Positions 7,937 through 16,793 of a stretch of 64,000 nt of DNA are shown one piece after another (within the stretch, counting starts at the first letter, position 1; each line of letters starts with the position of its first letter). The notes under the pieces are model-generated. The model saw only the letters and a list, made by a program, of their open reading frames with translations, ran no database searches and had not been told where the DNA came from. Position numbers and translations under genes: made by a program. The stretch comes from Pyxidicoccus parkwaysis (GTDB lineage Bacteria; Myxococcota; Myxococcia; Myxococcales; Myxococcaceae), in NCBI RefSeq assembly GCF_017301735.1, contig NZ_CP071090.1, positions 5,880,001-5,944,000 on the forward strand. The letters are read 5' to 3'.

Positions 7937-10471
7937 ATGCACTCAACCCCTCCTGCGCCCTCATCTCCGCGCGGAGTGCCCCTGAAGACCCGGAGCACCC
8001 GCTGGCAGTTGTCCCTCCTCGCCGGTCTGAGCCTGGCCTTCGCGGCCGGATGCTCGGATGACCCGGATCCCGACCCGGATCCGAACCCCCCGCCGACGAC
8101 GCCGACGTACGAAGCCACCATCAAGCGTACGGCCCACGGCATTCCCCACATCACCGGCAAGGACTTTGGCAGCCTGGGCTACGGCCAGGGCTATGCCTTC
8201 GCCAAGGACCACGTCTGCATCCTCGCGGATCAGATCATCAAGATTAAGGGCCAGCGCGCGGAGTACCTCGGCCAGGGCGCCGGCCAGCTCTACGCGGCCA
8301 GCGACTTCGCGTACCGCGTACTGGACCTGCCGGCCAAGGCGCAGGCCAGCTTCAGCAAGCAGTCGCCGGACCTCCAGGCGCTGCTGAAGGGCTACGCGGC
8401 GGGCTTCAACCGCTACGTGAAGGAGACGCCGGCGGCCAGCCTGCCCAAGCCCTGCACCAACGCGGCCTGGGTGAAGCCCATCACCGCGGAGGACCTGCTC
8501 GCCTACCACATCAGCGTGGGCCTCGCGGCCAGCAGCTACCAGCTCATCCTCGCCATCGCCGCGGCCACGCCGCCGACGACGACGGGCGGTGGCGTGGGCG
8601 TGCCCGCTCCGGGCAGCTTCAAGATTCAGCGCCCCGACGTCTCGCAGGTCGGCAGCAACGGCTGGGCCGTGGGCAAGGACAAGTCCGAGGGCGGCCGCGG
8701 CATGGTGGTGGCCAACCCGCACTTCCCCTGGGAGGGCGAGCTCAAGCTGTGGGAGAGCCAGCTCACCGTGCCGGGCCAGCTCAACATCTACGGCGTGGGC
8801 CTGCTCGGCGTGCCCGCCGTCCTCATCGGCTTCAACGAGAACGTCGCGTGGACGCACACGTTCTCGTCCGGCCAGCGCATGACGCTGTACCGGCTGCCGC
8901 TCGTGGACGGAAAGCCGACCACGTACAAGTACGACGGCGCCGAGCGCGCGATGACGCCGCACGAAATCCAGATCTCCGTGAAGCTGCCCGAGGGCTCGCT
9001 GACCCAGGTCAAGCGGACGATGTACACGAGCCACTACGGCCCCGTCATCACCATCCCCGGCTCGCTCGACTGGACGAAGCAGTTCGCCTACACGTTCCGC
9101 GACGCCAACCTCGACAACACCGTGCTGGACGAGCAGTTCCTCCGCATGGACCGGGCGAAGAGCCTGGCCGAGTTCAAGCAGGCCTACGCGGATGTCTCGG
9201 GCATCCCCTGGGTGAACACCATGGCGGCCGACAAGGACGGCAACGTCTGGTACACGGACGCCACCCCCACGCCCAACCTGAAGCCCGAGGCCATCCAGGC
9301 CTGGCGCGCCGGCGTGGCGGGCGGAGATTTGCAGGTCGCCGGAGTCTTCAACGCCAACGGCCTGGTGCTGCTGGACGGCAGCTCCTCCCAGAACGAGTGG
9401 CAGAATGACCCCGAGTCCAAGTGGCCCGGCATCATCCCCTTCAGCAAGGTGCCGAAGCTGGACCGCACGGACTTCGTCTTCAACGCCAACGACAGCTACT
9501 GGCTGGCCAACCCGAACCAGAAGCTCACGGGCTACTCGCCCATGCACGGCCTGGAAGACGTGGGCCAGAGCCCGCGCACGCGCATGAACGCGGAGCTGCT
9601 CATGGAGGTCCGCGAGGACGGCGCCTCCGGGGCCAACGGCAAGTTCAACCGGACCGAGCTGGAGAACGCCATCCTCAGCAACCGCAGCCTGACGGCGGAG
9701 CTGCTGCGCGACGCCGTGGTGCAGCGCTGCGAGGGCAAGACGGTCATCAACGTCAACACCGGCACCGCCACCAAGCCGGTGGACATCAGCCAGGGCTGCA
9801 CCGTGCTGAAGAACTGGGACGGCCGCTTCAACACCGACAGCGTGGGCGCCATCGTCTGGCGCGAGTTCGCCGCCACCGCTCCGGGCGGCACGCACACCAC
9901 CGGCGGCACGCTGTACGCGGTGCCCTTCGACAAGGCCAACCCCCTCACCACGCCCAACACGCTGGCCCCGGCCCCGGCCACCGGTGACGACCCGGTGCTC
10001 AACCGCCTGGGTCTGGCGGTGGACGTGCTCAACCGCGCGGGCATCGCGCTGAACAAGCCGCTGGGTGAGGTGCAGTACGCGCCGCGCGTGGCGGGCGAGA
10101 AGATTCCCATCCACGGCGGCATCGCGGTGGACGGCACGGCGAACGTCGTCTCCTTCGGCACCTTCCGCTCCTCCTCCGAGGAGGCCGCGCCGAGCGCCTC
10201 GCAGGGCAACCTGTTCAACTCCCGCACCGGCCTGTCCAGCACCGGCTACGTCATCAACAACGGCAGCAGCTTCATCATGGCGATGGAGTTCACCGACCAG
10301 GGCCCCAAGGCCCGCGCGGTGCTGACGTACAGCGAGAGCAGCGACCCGGCGTCGCCGTTCTTCGCGGACCAGACGCGCCTGTTCTCCAAGAAGGAGTGGC
10401 GCGACATCGCCTACACGGACGCGGAAGTCACCACTGCCAAGATTGAAGAGGTCACCATCTCCGGTGACTAG
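7937..10471 (+). CDS. Penicillin acylase family Ntn-hydrolase (acyl-homoserine-lactone or amide acylase type), lipoprotein
   Basis: 844 aa from the ATG at 7937; a GTG at 7976 is also possible, and the open frame to 7862 is probably not translated. The N-terminus has a hydrophobic stretch ending in a lipobox (SLAFAAGCSDD) and then a DP-rich linker. The alpha-subunit part shows the family hallmark HGIPHITGKDFGSLGYGQGY. The autocleavage site is VGSNGWAVGKDKSEGG near residue 240: the Ser of GSNGW would become the N-terminal nucleophile of the beta subunit. VANPHFPW, GFNENVAWTHT and other blocks continue the fold. Relatives include aculeacin A acylase, PvdQ and penicillin G acylase, which hydrolyse amide-linked acyl groups, some of them quorum signals. 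Substrate here is unknown. A strong hairpin follows the stop. Confidence 0.88.
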   Translation: MHSTPPAPSSPRGVPLKTRSTRWQLSLLAGLSLAFAAGCSDDPDPDPDPNPPPTTPTYEATIKRTAHGIPHITGKDFGSLGYGQGYAFAKDHVCILADQIIKIKGQRAEYLGQGAGQLYAASDFAYRVLDLPAKAQASFSKQSPDLQALLKGYAAGFNRYVKETPAASLPKPCTNAAWVKPITAEDLLAYHISVGLAASSYQLILAIAAATPPTTTGGGVGVPAPGSFKIQRPDVSQVGSNGWAVGKDKSEGGRGMVVANPHFPWEGELKLWESQLTVPGQLNIYGVGLLGVPAVLIGFNENVAWTHTFSSGQRMTLYRLPLVDGKPTTYKYDGAERAMTPHEIQISVKLPEGSLTQVKRTMYTSHYGPVITIPGSLDWTKQFAYTFRDANLDNTVLDEQFLRMDRAKSLAEFKQAYADVSGIPWVNTMAADKDGNVWYTDATPTPNLKPEAIQAWRAGVAGGDLQVAGVFNANGLVLLDGSSSQNEWQNDPESKWPGIIPFSKVPKLDRTDFVFNANDSYWLANPNQKLTGYSPMHGLEDVGQSPRTRMNAELLMEVREDGASGANGKFNRTELENAILSNRSLTAELLRDAVVQRCEGKTVINVNTGTATKPVDISQGCTVLKNWDGRFNTDSVGAIVWREFAATAPGGTHTTGGTLYAVPFDKANPLTTPNTLAPAPATGDDPVLNRLGLAVDVLNRAGIALNKPLGEVQYAPRVAGEKIPIHGGIAVDGTANVVSFGTFRSSSEEAAPSASQGNLFNSRTGLSSTGYVINNGSSFIMAMEFTDQGPKARAVLTYSESSDPASPFFADQTRLFSKKEWRDIAYTDAEVTTAKIEEVTISGD

Positions 10472-10480
10472 GTCGTGAAT

Positions 10481-10511
10481 CGGAGCCCCGCCACGCACTG
10501 GCGGGGCTCCG
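10481..10511 (+). terminator. Strong hairpin, likely terminator of the acylase gene
   Basis: A perfect 13-bp inverted repeat CGGAGCCCCGCCA / TGGCGGGGCTCCG with a 5-base loop starts ten bases after the acylase stop. No clear U-run follows, as is usual at this G+C. Confidence 0.75.
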
Positions 10512-10875
10512 GCCCGTAGCACCAGCGCCATCCTCGCGGTGACGCGGGCTTCGGGCCCGGGGCTCTCCTCCCCGGGCCCGGCCCTCCCGCGAGCGCGCGC
10601 GTCCTCCCGCCAACATCGGCTCGAGTGCCCGGCACCGCCGCGAGCATCCACTCGCCGACACCGCAATCCCCATGATTGTCGAGCCATCCCGCGCTGGAGG
10701 GCACCGGGGCGTCCTGCACTGTCCGCCCGGCGATGCCCGCCCCGGGGTCTGATTTCGTCTGCATGCGCCCCGCGCACGATCCGCCCCGAAACCGCCCGCG
10801 CGCGCCCCGCGTTCGCGAGCGAGAGGGGGACCGGGAGCACTCCGGTTCTATTGCGCGAAGGAGCAGTGCGACGTC
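10512..10875. other. Intergenic stretch with a second GC-rich hairpin
   Basis: No convincing gene. At 10552-10580 there is a perfect 11-bp inverted repeat CGGGCCCGGGG / CCCCGGGCCCG with a 7-base loop, a second possible transcription stop after the acylase gene. The remainder is GC-rich, and I see no clear promoter for the gene starting at 10876. Confidence 0.5.
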
Positions 10876-11322
10876 ATGGGTACTCCGGTCTTCAAGACAG
10901 CCATCATCGACAGGGTCTTCTTCCTCCGCTGGGAGGCGCCGCCGAGCTACGAGGAAATCCAGGCCGTCCACGCCCGGATGCAGAGCGCCTACGACGAGCT
11001 CCAGCCGCCGCTCGTGCTGGTGGCGAGCCTGAATCCGAAGTCCTCCGTGCCCAACACCGAGCAGCGCCGCAACCTGTCCAACCTCCAGTCGGACGTGCGG
11101 CCGCTCTTCACGGAGATTCACGCCATCCTCGAGGGCAGCGACCTGCACTACAACCTGCAGCGGGTCATCATCGCCGGCATCAACCTCGTCACGCGCACCT
11201 TCGACGATTCGTACCACCGCGTGCACAAGCACGCGGACCTGGTGGCGCCGTTCCTCAACAAGCGACTGGGCGTGGACGGCGCGAAGGTCATCCGCGAGGC
11301 GCGGACACGCGGGGTGGTGTGA
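10876..11322 (+). CDS. Conserved-looking 148-aa protein of unknown function
   Basis: Soluble alpha/beta protein, MGTPVFKTAIIDRVFFLRWE at the start, with no signal peptide or cysteines. The alternation of short strands and amphipathic helices (RVIIAGINLVTRTFDDSYHR) is compatible with a small STAS-like or roadblock-like fold, but that is only a guess. Its last 35 bases overlap the 3' end of the convergent ThiF-like gene (11288-12127). Codon bias and the clean start support a real gene. I cannot name a family. Confidence 0.65.
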   Translation: MGTPVFKTAIIDRVFFLRWEAPPSYEEIQAVHARMQSAYDELQPPLVLVASLNPKSSVPNTEQRRNLSNLQSDVRPLFTEIHAILEGSDLHYNLQRVIIAGINLVTRTFDDSYHRVHKHADLVAPFLNKRLGVDGAKVIREARTRGVV

Positions 11323-12127
11323 GCCGGACGGGGGGACGCGAGGGCCTCACCGACGCGCGGACGTAGCGGTGGTCGAAGAGGTCCACGTAGAGGTACTCGG
11401 GCCAGGACACCATGGCGCGCGCGCCGAGCATGATTCCGCGCATCAACTCGCTCACCAGCATCCCCGCCGCCGTGGTGGCCCCCACCACGCACGTGGGCGC
11501 GTGCCCCGTGCCCCGGTAGCACGCGTCCATGTACTCCTGGAGCATGTAGCTGCCCAGGTGGGGGATGATGGCCGGCAGGTCGATGCGGCCGTCGGGGAGG
11601 AGGTAGAGCGACTCGTACAGCGGCGCGTCCGGCTGGAAGACGTGCAGCGCCGCGCCGAAGCCCAGCATCAGCCCCGTCATCGCAACCACCCCGCGCGCGC
11701 GGCACGCGCGGTGGAGCGCCTGCTTCGCTCTCGCACCCGCGATGTCGATGACCTCCACCACGTAGTCCACCGGCGGCAGGCCCTCGCCGCCCGCGAGCAC
11801 GCCGTCCGCGTTGGCCTCGGTGATGCCCTCGGGCAGGCACCGCAGCTTCAGGTCCGGGTGGATGTCCAAACACATCCGCCCCACCACCTCCACCTTGGAC
11901 TGGCCCAGCGTGCTCTCGAAGCAGCCCACCTGCCGGTTCATGTTGTGCCGCTCGTACGCGTCGAAGTCCGCGAGCGTGAGACAGCCGAAGCCCATGCGCG
12001 CCAGGTCCACCGCGCACTGCCCGCCCGCCCCGCCCACGCCCGCGACGAGCACATGCGTGCGCGCCAGCCGCGCCAATGTTTCAGGGCCAATGACACCGAG
12101 GTTTCGCTGAAAACGGGGTTGCACCAT
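11288..12127 (-). CDS. ThiF/MoeB/HesA-family E1-like adenylyltransferase
   Basis: 279 aa from the ATG at 12127, which has GGGAGG six bases upstream; a GTG at 12151 has a poorer site. E1-like enzymes adenylate the C-terminal glycine of a ubiquitin-like protein or a peptide carboxylate. The Rossmann ATP-binding loop is VAGVGGAGGQ, followed by LADFDAYERHNMNRQ and the LGQSK lysine region, matching the family order. The two CxxC zinc pairs of MoeB/ThiF are not seen and no conserved catalytic cysteine is obvious, so it may only adenylate. No ubiquitin-like partner (ThiS, MoaD) is adjacent. Its 3' end overlaps the convergent 148-aa gene by 35 bp. Substrate unknown. Confidence 0.85.
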   Translation of the reverse strand: MVQPRFQRNLGVIGPETLARLARTHVLVAGVGGAGGQCAVDLARMGFGCLTLADFDAYERHNMNRQVGCFESTLGQSKVEVVGRMCLDIHPDLKLRCLPEGITEANADGVLAGGEGLPPVDYVVEVIDIAGARAKQALHRACRARGVVAMTGLMLGFGAALHVFQPDAPLYESLYLLPDGRIDLPAIIPHLGSYMLQEYMDACYRGTGHAPTCVVGATTAAGMLVSELMRGIMLGARAMVSWPEYLYVDLFDHRYVRASVRPSRPPVRLTPPRVSAPRG

Positions 12128-12610
12128 GGAGCCTCCCGGGTGGGGCGACACACCCCATGTGCTCCCACTCCCCTCGGTGATGCGAGGGCGGGACGGACCC
12201 GGGTGTTCAGCATCCCCTCAGGACCTCCGGTGCTGTCAGGACCCATGCAGGTATGCCGTCCTCGGGGACTAAACGGCCCTTGCTGGAGCTTTCCCGCCAG
12301 TGTTTAGTGTTTGACGCTTATCGCCCTCCGAACATGTCCTGCCATTGACCTTTCGCTCGCGCGAGGGGCCGCACGGGTGACGTGCCCGCTTCAGTGATGA
12401 AGCGGGTTCGGAAGTCCCGTACCTGGCAGGGCATGTCAGGGGTTCGATCCAGAGTGCGCTTCAGACATGAAGTTCACGCCAGGAAAGCACTCCAGGGATT
12501 CCAAGGGTTTGGGGGGTGGCTTGGATTCTGCTCGGAGGGCGACACAGCAGAGGGAGCCGCGGGCCGGCGGACAGCTTCCTCAGAACCCCTTCCGTCGATT
12601 CGAGGTCTGT
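12128..12610. other. Divergent intergenic region with a GTGA-tetraloop hairpin
   Basis: 483 bp between the divergent E1-like and hydrolase genes. It holds a perfect 9-bp stem CCCGCTTCA / TGAAGCGGG closed by a GTGA (GNRA) loop at 12385-12406. The open frame from 12467 that leads into the hydrolase has no ribosome site and no signal-peptide character, so the gene is placed at 12611. No tRNA or other RNA gene is recognised. Confidence 0.5.
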
Positions 12611-14011
12611 ATGCGTTTCTTGTTTGTTCTCTGCGTCTCGCTGGCCGGCGTGACGCTCGGTCTTGGTAGTGATGCCCACGCCGCGGTTGCGGCCAATGCG
12701 CCCTCTCAGGTCGCCTCGCTGGAGGCAATCCTCCAGGGCGGAGAGGCGGAGCGGGCCGCGATGCGGCTCGACGCGCGCGAGGCGCTGTTTGGAAATGTGG
12801 CGCACTATCGCCTGAAGCTGCGCGTGGGTCCGGGCGAGCACGACTTCGTCACCCTGCACCGCGTGGTCCGCGAGGACGCGCCCTGGAGGCCTTCGCGCAG
12901 CAACCGCGCCGTCTTCATGGTGCACGGCGACGGGTGGGGCTTCGAGGCGGCCTTCCTCTCCAGCGTGGGCTCCGCGTACGTGCCGGCGGACCACTCCATC
13001 GCCGCGTACCTGGCGAAGGAGGGCGTGGACGTGTGGGGCATCGACCTGCGGTGGGCGGGCGTGCCGACGCAGACGCAGGACTTCTCCTTCATGGCGAACT
13101 GGACGCTGGAGACGCACGCCAGGGACGTGGGCGTGGGCCTCGCCGTGGCGCGCGCGCTGCGGCTGGCCACGGGCAGCGGCGGCAATGGCTCCATGCACCT
13201 CATGGGCTGGAGCCGGGGCGCGGCGGTGGCCTACGTGTACATGAACCTGGAGGCCCAGCTGCCGCGCGGGCTGCGCCAGGTGGACGGCTTCATCCCCATG
13301 GACATGGTGGTGCGCTACTCGCCCGCGGACGCGGATTTGAAGGCCCACGCGTGCGAGCGCTACGCGGCGCTGAGCGCGGCGCGGCAGGCGGGCCGCGTGG
13401 AGGGCGGCCTGCTGGGGCCCGCGCCTGGAATCACGTTGCAGGCCATTGGCCAGCTCGCCGCGCTGCTGCCTGGCGCGCCGACGCCGCTGCTGCCGGAGGA
13501 CGTGTTCGGCCCGGGCACGGGCAAGCCCACCAACCGGAAGGTGGCCATCGTCTCCGCGGCGGCCACGGGCCTGCTGATGGCGCCGCTCAAGCCGCTCGCG
13601 CCGGACTACCACCTGATGGCCGCCCAGCCGGACGCGCTGGGCCTGCCGGAGACGCTGACCTTCACCAACGAGGGCTACCTCTTCGAGTACGCGCAGCGCG
13701 CCGCGCCCTACCAGAGCCTCAACGAGGTGGTGGAGACGGAGGCGTGGGCGTGCGGCCAGGCCGTGCCGTATGACGACTTCCTCAACAAGGTGAACGTGCC
13801 GGTGCTGTACGTGGGCGCCGCGGGCGGCGTGGGCCGCTATGGCGAGTACAGCCTCACGCAGCTGGGCAGCCATGACGTCACCGTCCTCATCGCGCGGACG
13901 CTGCCGGAGTCGGCGCGCGCGCGGGACTTCGGCCACGCGGACCTCTTCCTCGCGAACGACGCGCGGGAGCGCGTGTGGAAGCCCGTGCTCCAGTGGGTGA
14001 AGGCGCACTGA
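12611..14011 (+). CDS. Secreted alpha/beta hydrolase
   Basis: 466 aa from the ATG at 12611 (GAGGT upstream); this start exposes a clean signal peptide MRFLFVLCVSLAGVTLGLGS ending near DAHAA. The fold is alpha/beta hydrolase: VFMVHGDGWGFE carries the HG oxyanion motif, LMGWSRGAAVAY holds the nucleophile Ser in G-W-S-R-G, and a late His occurs in DFGHADLFL. Between them lies a variable cap with several tryptophans. The protein is probably periplasmic or secreted. Substrate class (ester, peptide or polyketide) cannot be told. A hairpin follows the stop. Confidence 0.82.
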   Translation: MRFLFVLCVSLAGVTLGLGSDAHAAVAANAPSQVASLEAILQGGEAERAAMRLDAREALFGNVAHYRLKLRVGPGEHDFVTLHRVVREDAPWRPSRSNRAVFMVHGDGWGFEAAFLSSVGSAYVPADHSIAAYLAKEGVDVWGIDLRWAGVPTQTQDFSFMANWTLETHARDVGVGLAVARALRLATGSGGNGSMHLMGWSRGAAVAYVYMNLEAQLPRGLRQVDGFIPMDMVVRYSPADADLKAHACERYAALSAARQAGRVEGGLLGPAPGITLQAIGQLAALLPGAPTPLLPEDVFGPGTGKPTNRKVAIVSAAATGLLMAPLKPLAPDYHLMAAQPDALGLPETLTFTNEGYLFEYAQRAAPYQSLNEVVETEAWACGQAVPYDDFLNKVNVPVLYVGAAGGVGRYGEYSLTQLGSHDVTVLIARTLPESARARDFGHADLFLANDARERVWKPVLQWVKAH

Positions 14012-14019
14012 CGCCGCGC

Positions 14020-14043
14020 GGAGGCTGACGCCCGTCGGCCTCC
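14020..14043 (+). terminator. Hairpin between convergent genes
   Basis: GGAGGC and GCCTCC form a stem with an inner GACG/CGTC extension just after the hydrolase stop and before the 3' end of the activator gene on the other strand. It could act on both. Confidence 0.55.
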
Positions 14044-14056
14044 TGGGACGCTGTCG

Positions 14057-15844
14057 CTAGTCCGGCTTCCACAACCCGTGGCGCCGGGCCCTGCGGCCCA
14101 GCGTCACCGGGTCCATGCCCAGCGCCACGGCCGCGCGGCGCAGCACGCCGCCGTGGCGCTCCAGGGCCTCGCGGATGAGCTCGCGCTCCACCCGCTCCAA
14201 CCGCGCGCGCAGCGAGCCATCTCCGGAGTGCTCGTTGCGCACCGGCACCGCGGCGCTCAGCGCGGGCGGCAACAGTCGCTGCGTCACCACCTCCCCCGGG
14301 CGCGACAGCAGCACCGCGCGCTCCATGACGTTGCGCAGCTCGCGCACGTTGCCGGCCCAGACGTGGGCGCGCAGCGCGTTCTCCGCATCCGGGGAGATGC
14401 CGCTGGCGGAGCGCTTGAGGCTGCGGTTGAACAGCTCGAGGAAGTAGCGCGCCAGCTCGGGCACGTCCTCGGGCCTGTCCCTCAGGGGCGGGATGTCGAT
14501 GGTGAAGCTGTTGAGCCGGTAGAAGAGGTCCGCGCGGAAGCGGCCGGCGCGCACCTCCTCGCCCAGGTCCTTGTTGCTGGCGGCCACCACGCGCACGTCC
14601 ACGTGGCGCACCTGGGTGCCGCCCACCGGCCGCACGTCGCCCGTCTCCAGCACGCGCAGCAGCTTCGACTGGAGGTTGGGGGTGGTGTTCTCGATTTCGT
14701 CCAGGAAGATGGTGCCGCCGTTGGCGAGGACGAAGAGGCCCGGGTGGTCCGCCACCGCGCCGGTGAAGGCGCCCTTCACGTGGCCGAACAGCTCGCTCTC
14801 CAGCAGCGTCTCCGACAGCGCGCCGCAGTCCTGCGCCACCAGTGACACGTCCCCGCGGCCGCTGAGCCGGTGGAGGATGCGCGCCAGCACCTCCTTGCCG
14901 GTGCCCGTCTCCCCTTGCAGCAGCACCGCCACGCGGTGGGGCGCCACCAGGCGCACCATCTCCATCACCCGCTGCATGGCGCTGCTGCGGAAGCCGACCT
15001 CGTCCCCTCCCCTGCCGCCCGGCGCCGCGGGCAGCGCCTGCGACAGCGCGCGCTCGCGCAAGAGGTTGCGCTCCAGCTCCAGCGCCATGCGCCACTGCTC
15101 GGTGCGCACGCCGTGCTCGCGCCCCGCGTCCTGCACCGCCTGCCGCAGGGCCTCCGGCGTGGGGTGCTGCCCCAGGGCGCGGAAGATGCGCCCGGAATTG
15201 AAGAGGGCCACCAGCCGCTCCGGGGCGGCGGGCGCGCAGTAGACGATGCGCGAGGCGAGGTCGCTGGGAGGCCCCGCGCCGGACAGGTCCAGCTCCGCGC
15301 GGCGCAGGGCCAACTGCTGCACCAGCGCCAGCGACTGCTCCTCCTCGTGGCCGCAGACGAGCAGCGCGGCGGCGTCGCCTCGCGACAGCAGCGCGTAGAT
15401 TTCCTCGAGATGGGAGGCGAAGTGCGGCGTGGCGTGGCCCTCCAGCGCGGCGCGCACCGCGCGGGCCTCCAGCTCGCTGGCGAAGGCCACCACCACCTGG
15501 ACGTGCGTGGTGGCGAGGTAGCGCGCCAGCTTCACCCCGTCCGAGCCCTCGAAGGTGCGGAAGATGACCCCCAGCGACGTCACCGCGCCGGACGCGTCGT
15601 GCCTCCAGCGCACGTCGCCGAGCACGCGGATGTGCTCTCCGGAGTCGGGCAGCGAGAAGGACAGCTCCACCTCCTCGCCCTCGCGAGGCCCTTCCGCGGA
15701 GGCGCGCGGCGTGGCGATGAGGCCAATGCCTGTCTCGCTGATGTTGACGGCCCAGCACCCATGGAGCGCCGGCTGCGTCACCACCTTCACGTACAACGGC
15801 TTGCGCTCGCTTCGAGGGGCGTAGGCGGACACAGGCCGCGTCAT
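14057..15844 (-). CDS. PilZ-domain sigma54-dependent transcriptional activator
   Basis: 595 aa. Residues 1 to about 110 form a PilZ-like domain (RSERKPLYVKV and the NISETGIGLI box, matching D/N-x-S-x-x-G), the usual c-di-GMP or related ligand module. Residues about 115-240 look like a receiver-type alpha/beta domain with no acidic phosphorylation site where one is expected (VCGHEE). The AAA+ core has Walker A GETGTGKE, the sigma54-contact loop KGAFTGA, Walker B IFLDEIENT, and the R-finger region, all intact. A Fis-type helix-turn-helix closes the protein (EALERHGGVLRRAAVALGMD). It should activate sigma54 promoters through AAA+ remodelling. The start at 15844 fits the PilZ N-terminus. Target genes are not evident; neighbours are convergent and divergent single genes. 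Confidence 0.93.
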   Translation of the reverse strand: MTRPVSAYAPRSERKPLYVKVVTQPALHGCWAVNISETGIGLIATPRASAEGPREGEEVELSFSLPDSGEHIRVLGDVRWRHDASGAVTSLGVIFRTFEGSDGVKLARYLATTHVQVVVAFASELEARAVRAALEGHATPHFASHLEEIYALLSRGDAAALLVCGHEEEQSLALVQQLALRRAELDLSGAGPPSDLASRIVYCAPAAPERLVALFNSGRIFRALGQHPTPEALRQAVQDAGREHGVRTEQWRMALELERNLLRERALSQALPAAPGGRGGDEVGFRSSAMQRVMEMVRLVAPHRVAVLLQGETGTGKEVLARILHRLSGRGDVSLVAQDCGALSETLLESELFGHVKGAFTGAVADHPGLFVLANGGTIFLDEIENTTPNLQSKLLRVLETGDVRPVGGTQVRHVDVRVVAASNKDLGEEVRAGRFRADLFYRLNSFTIDIPPLRDRPEDVPELARYFLELFNRSLKRSASGISPDAENALRAHVWAGNVRELRNVMERAVLLSRPGEVVTQRLLPPALSAAVPVRNEHSGDGSLRARLERVERELIREALERHGGVLRRAAVALGMDPVTLGRRARRHGLWKPD

Positions 15845-16085
15845 GGGTGAAGCACTCTACTTCAAAGATGAAGTCCTGGCGTCAAATTGCGGCCTAGGAG
15901 GATTCAGCATTCATCACTCGCGCGCCGGGTGCGGGCGCGCTTCACGAGCCGGTGCTTCCCGGGCATGGCGCTGCTGGAGCAGCAAGCCGGGGTGAATGAG
16001 CCCCACCGACGCCTCATGTGCCCCTGGGGCCGGAGCGCCCTGTTGGGGCTACGATGCAAGCCATTGCCGTGAGGGGGAAACCACC

Positions 16086-16790
16086 GTGACGATGAGCACC
16101 ACCGCGGTCGCCGGCGGCGAGGAGCACGAGCTCGCGCTGCTGCTGGGCGGCCGCTGCCGCCGTTGCGCCGAGCTGATTCCAGGCGGCGCCGTATTGCGAG
16201 GCAGGCCGTGTCCCCTCTGCGGTGAGGCGACGCTGCCGAGCCCCGAGGACCGCGAGGTGCTGCACCGGCTCTCGTCGGAGCGCGCGTCGGCACGGCTGTG
16301 GGTGGCCGTGATGGTGGTGGCCGCCGCGAGCCTGGCGGCGAGCTGGTTTCCGCTGCTCACGTCCCTGCTGCTGCTGGCCGCGTTGATATGGATTCGGGCA
16401 ACGCTGGTGCAGCCGGCGCTGCGGCTCCTCACGCCCCAGCGGCGTCAGGTGTCGCGTCTGACATTGCGGCTGGCGGCGGCGTGTTTCCTCGCGGCCTCCA
16501 TCGTCCTGCACGAACTGCTCACCTTCATCCCCGCCTTCGGAGCGCTGACGAAGGTGGTGCTGAGCACGGGGCAGGTCGCGGCCGCCGGCATCTTCGCGCG
16601 CCGCTACCTGGCGTGGCAGACGGAGCGCGAGGCCCGGGGCATTCCCATGGCGGGCTGGGAGGTGGCGCTGCTCGTGGGGTTCCTGCTGACGCTGCTCGTC
16701 TTCACGGCCGGGGCGGTGGCGCTGCTGTGGTGGGTGTTCCAGAAGCTCGGGCTCCTCCAGTCGTTCCTCGCCGCTCCGGTGGGAGGCTGA
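16086..16790 (+). CDS. Membrane protein with N-terminal zinc ribbon
   Basis: About 234 aa from a GTG at 16086 (GAGGGGG upstream; ATG at 16092 is the alternative, and the open frame back to 15996 looks untranslated). The N-terminal 60 residues include CRRCAEL and CPLCGEA, a two-CxxC zinc ribbon. After a linker come about five hydrophobic segments (LWVAVMVVAAASLAASWFPL, LLTSLLLLAALIWI, and three later ones). It lies three bases before the next gene and both encode zinc-ribbon membrane proteins, so they probably form a complex. No enzymatic motif is visible; the family is unknown to me. Confidence 0.75.
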   Translation: MTMSTTAVAGGEEHELALLLGGRCRRCAELIPGGAVLRGRPCPLCGEATLPSPEDREVLHRLSSERASARLWVAVMVVAAASLAASWFPLLTSLLLLAALIWIRATLVQPALRLLTPQRRQVSRLTLRLAAACFLAASIVLHELLTFIPAFGALTKVVLSTGQVAAAGIFARRYLAWQTEREARGIPMAGWEVALLVGFLLTLLVFTAGAVALLWWVFQKLGLLQSFLAAPVGG

Positions 16791-16793
16791 GAC

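Noticed and set aside
7961..10840. 959-aa frame antisense to the acylase
   Set aside because: Same artefact; the acylase shows full family blocks.
12407..12466. tRNA-like GGTTCGATCC stretch near 12440
   Set aside because: No acceptor stem or anticodon arm fits around it.
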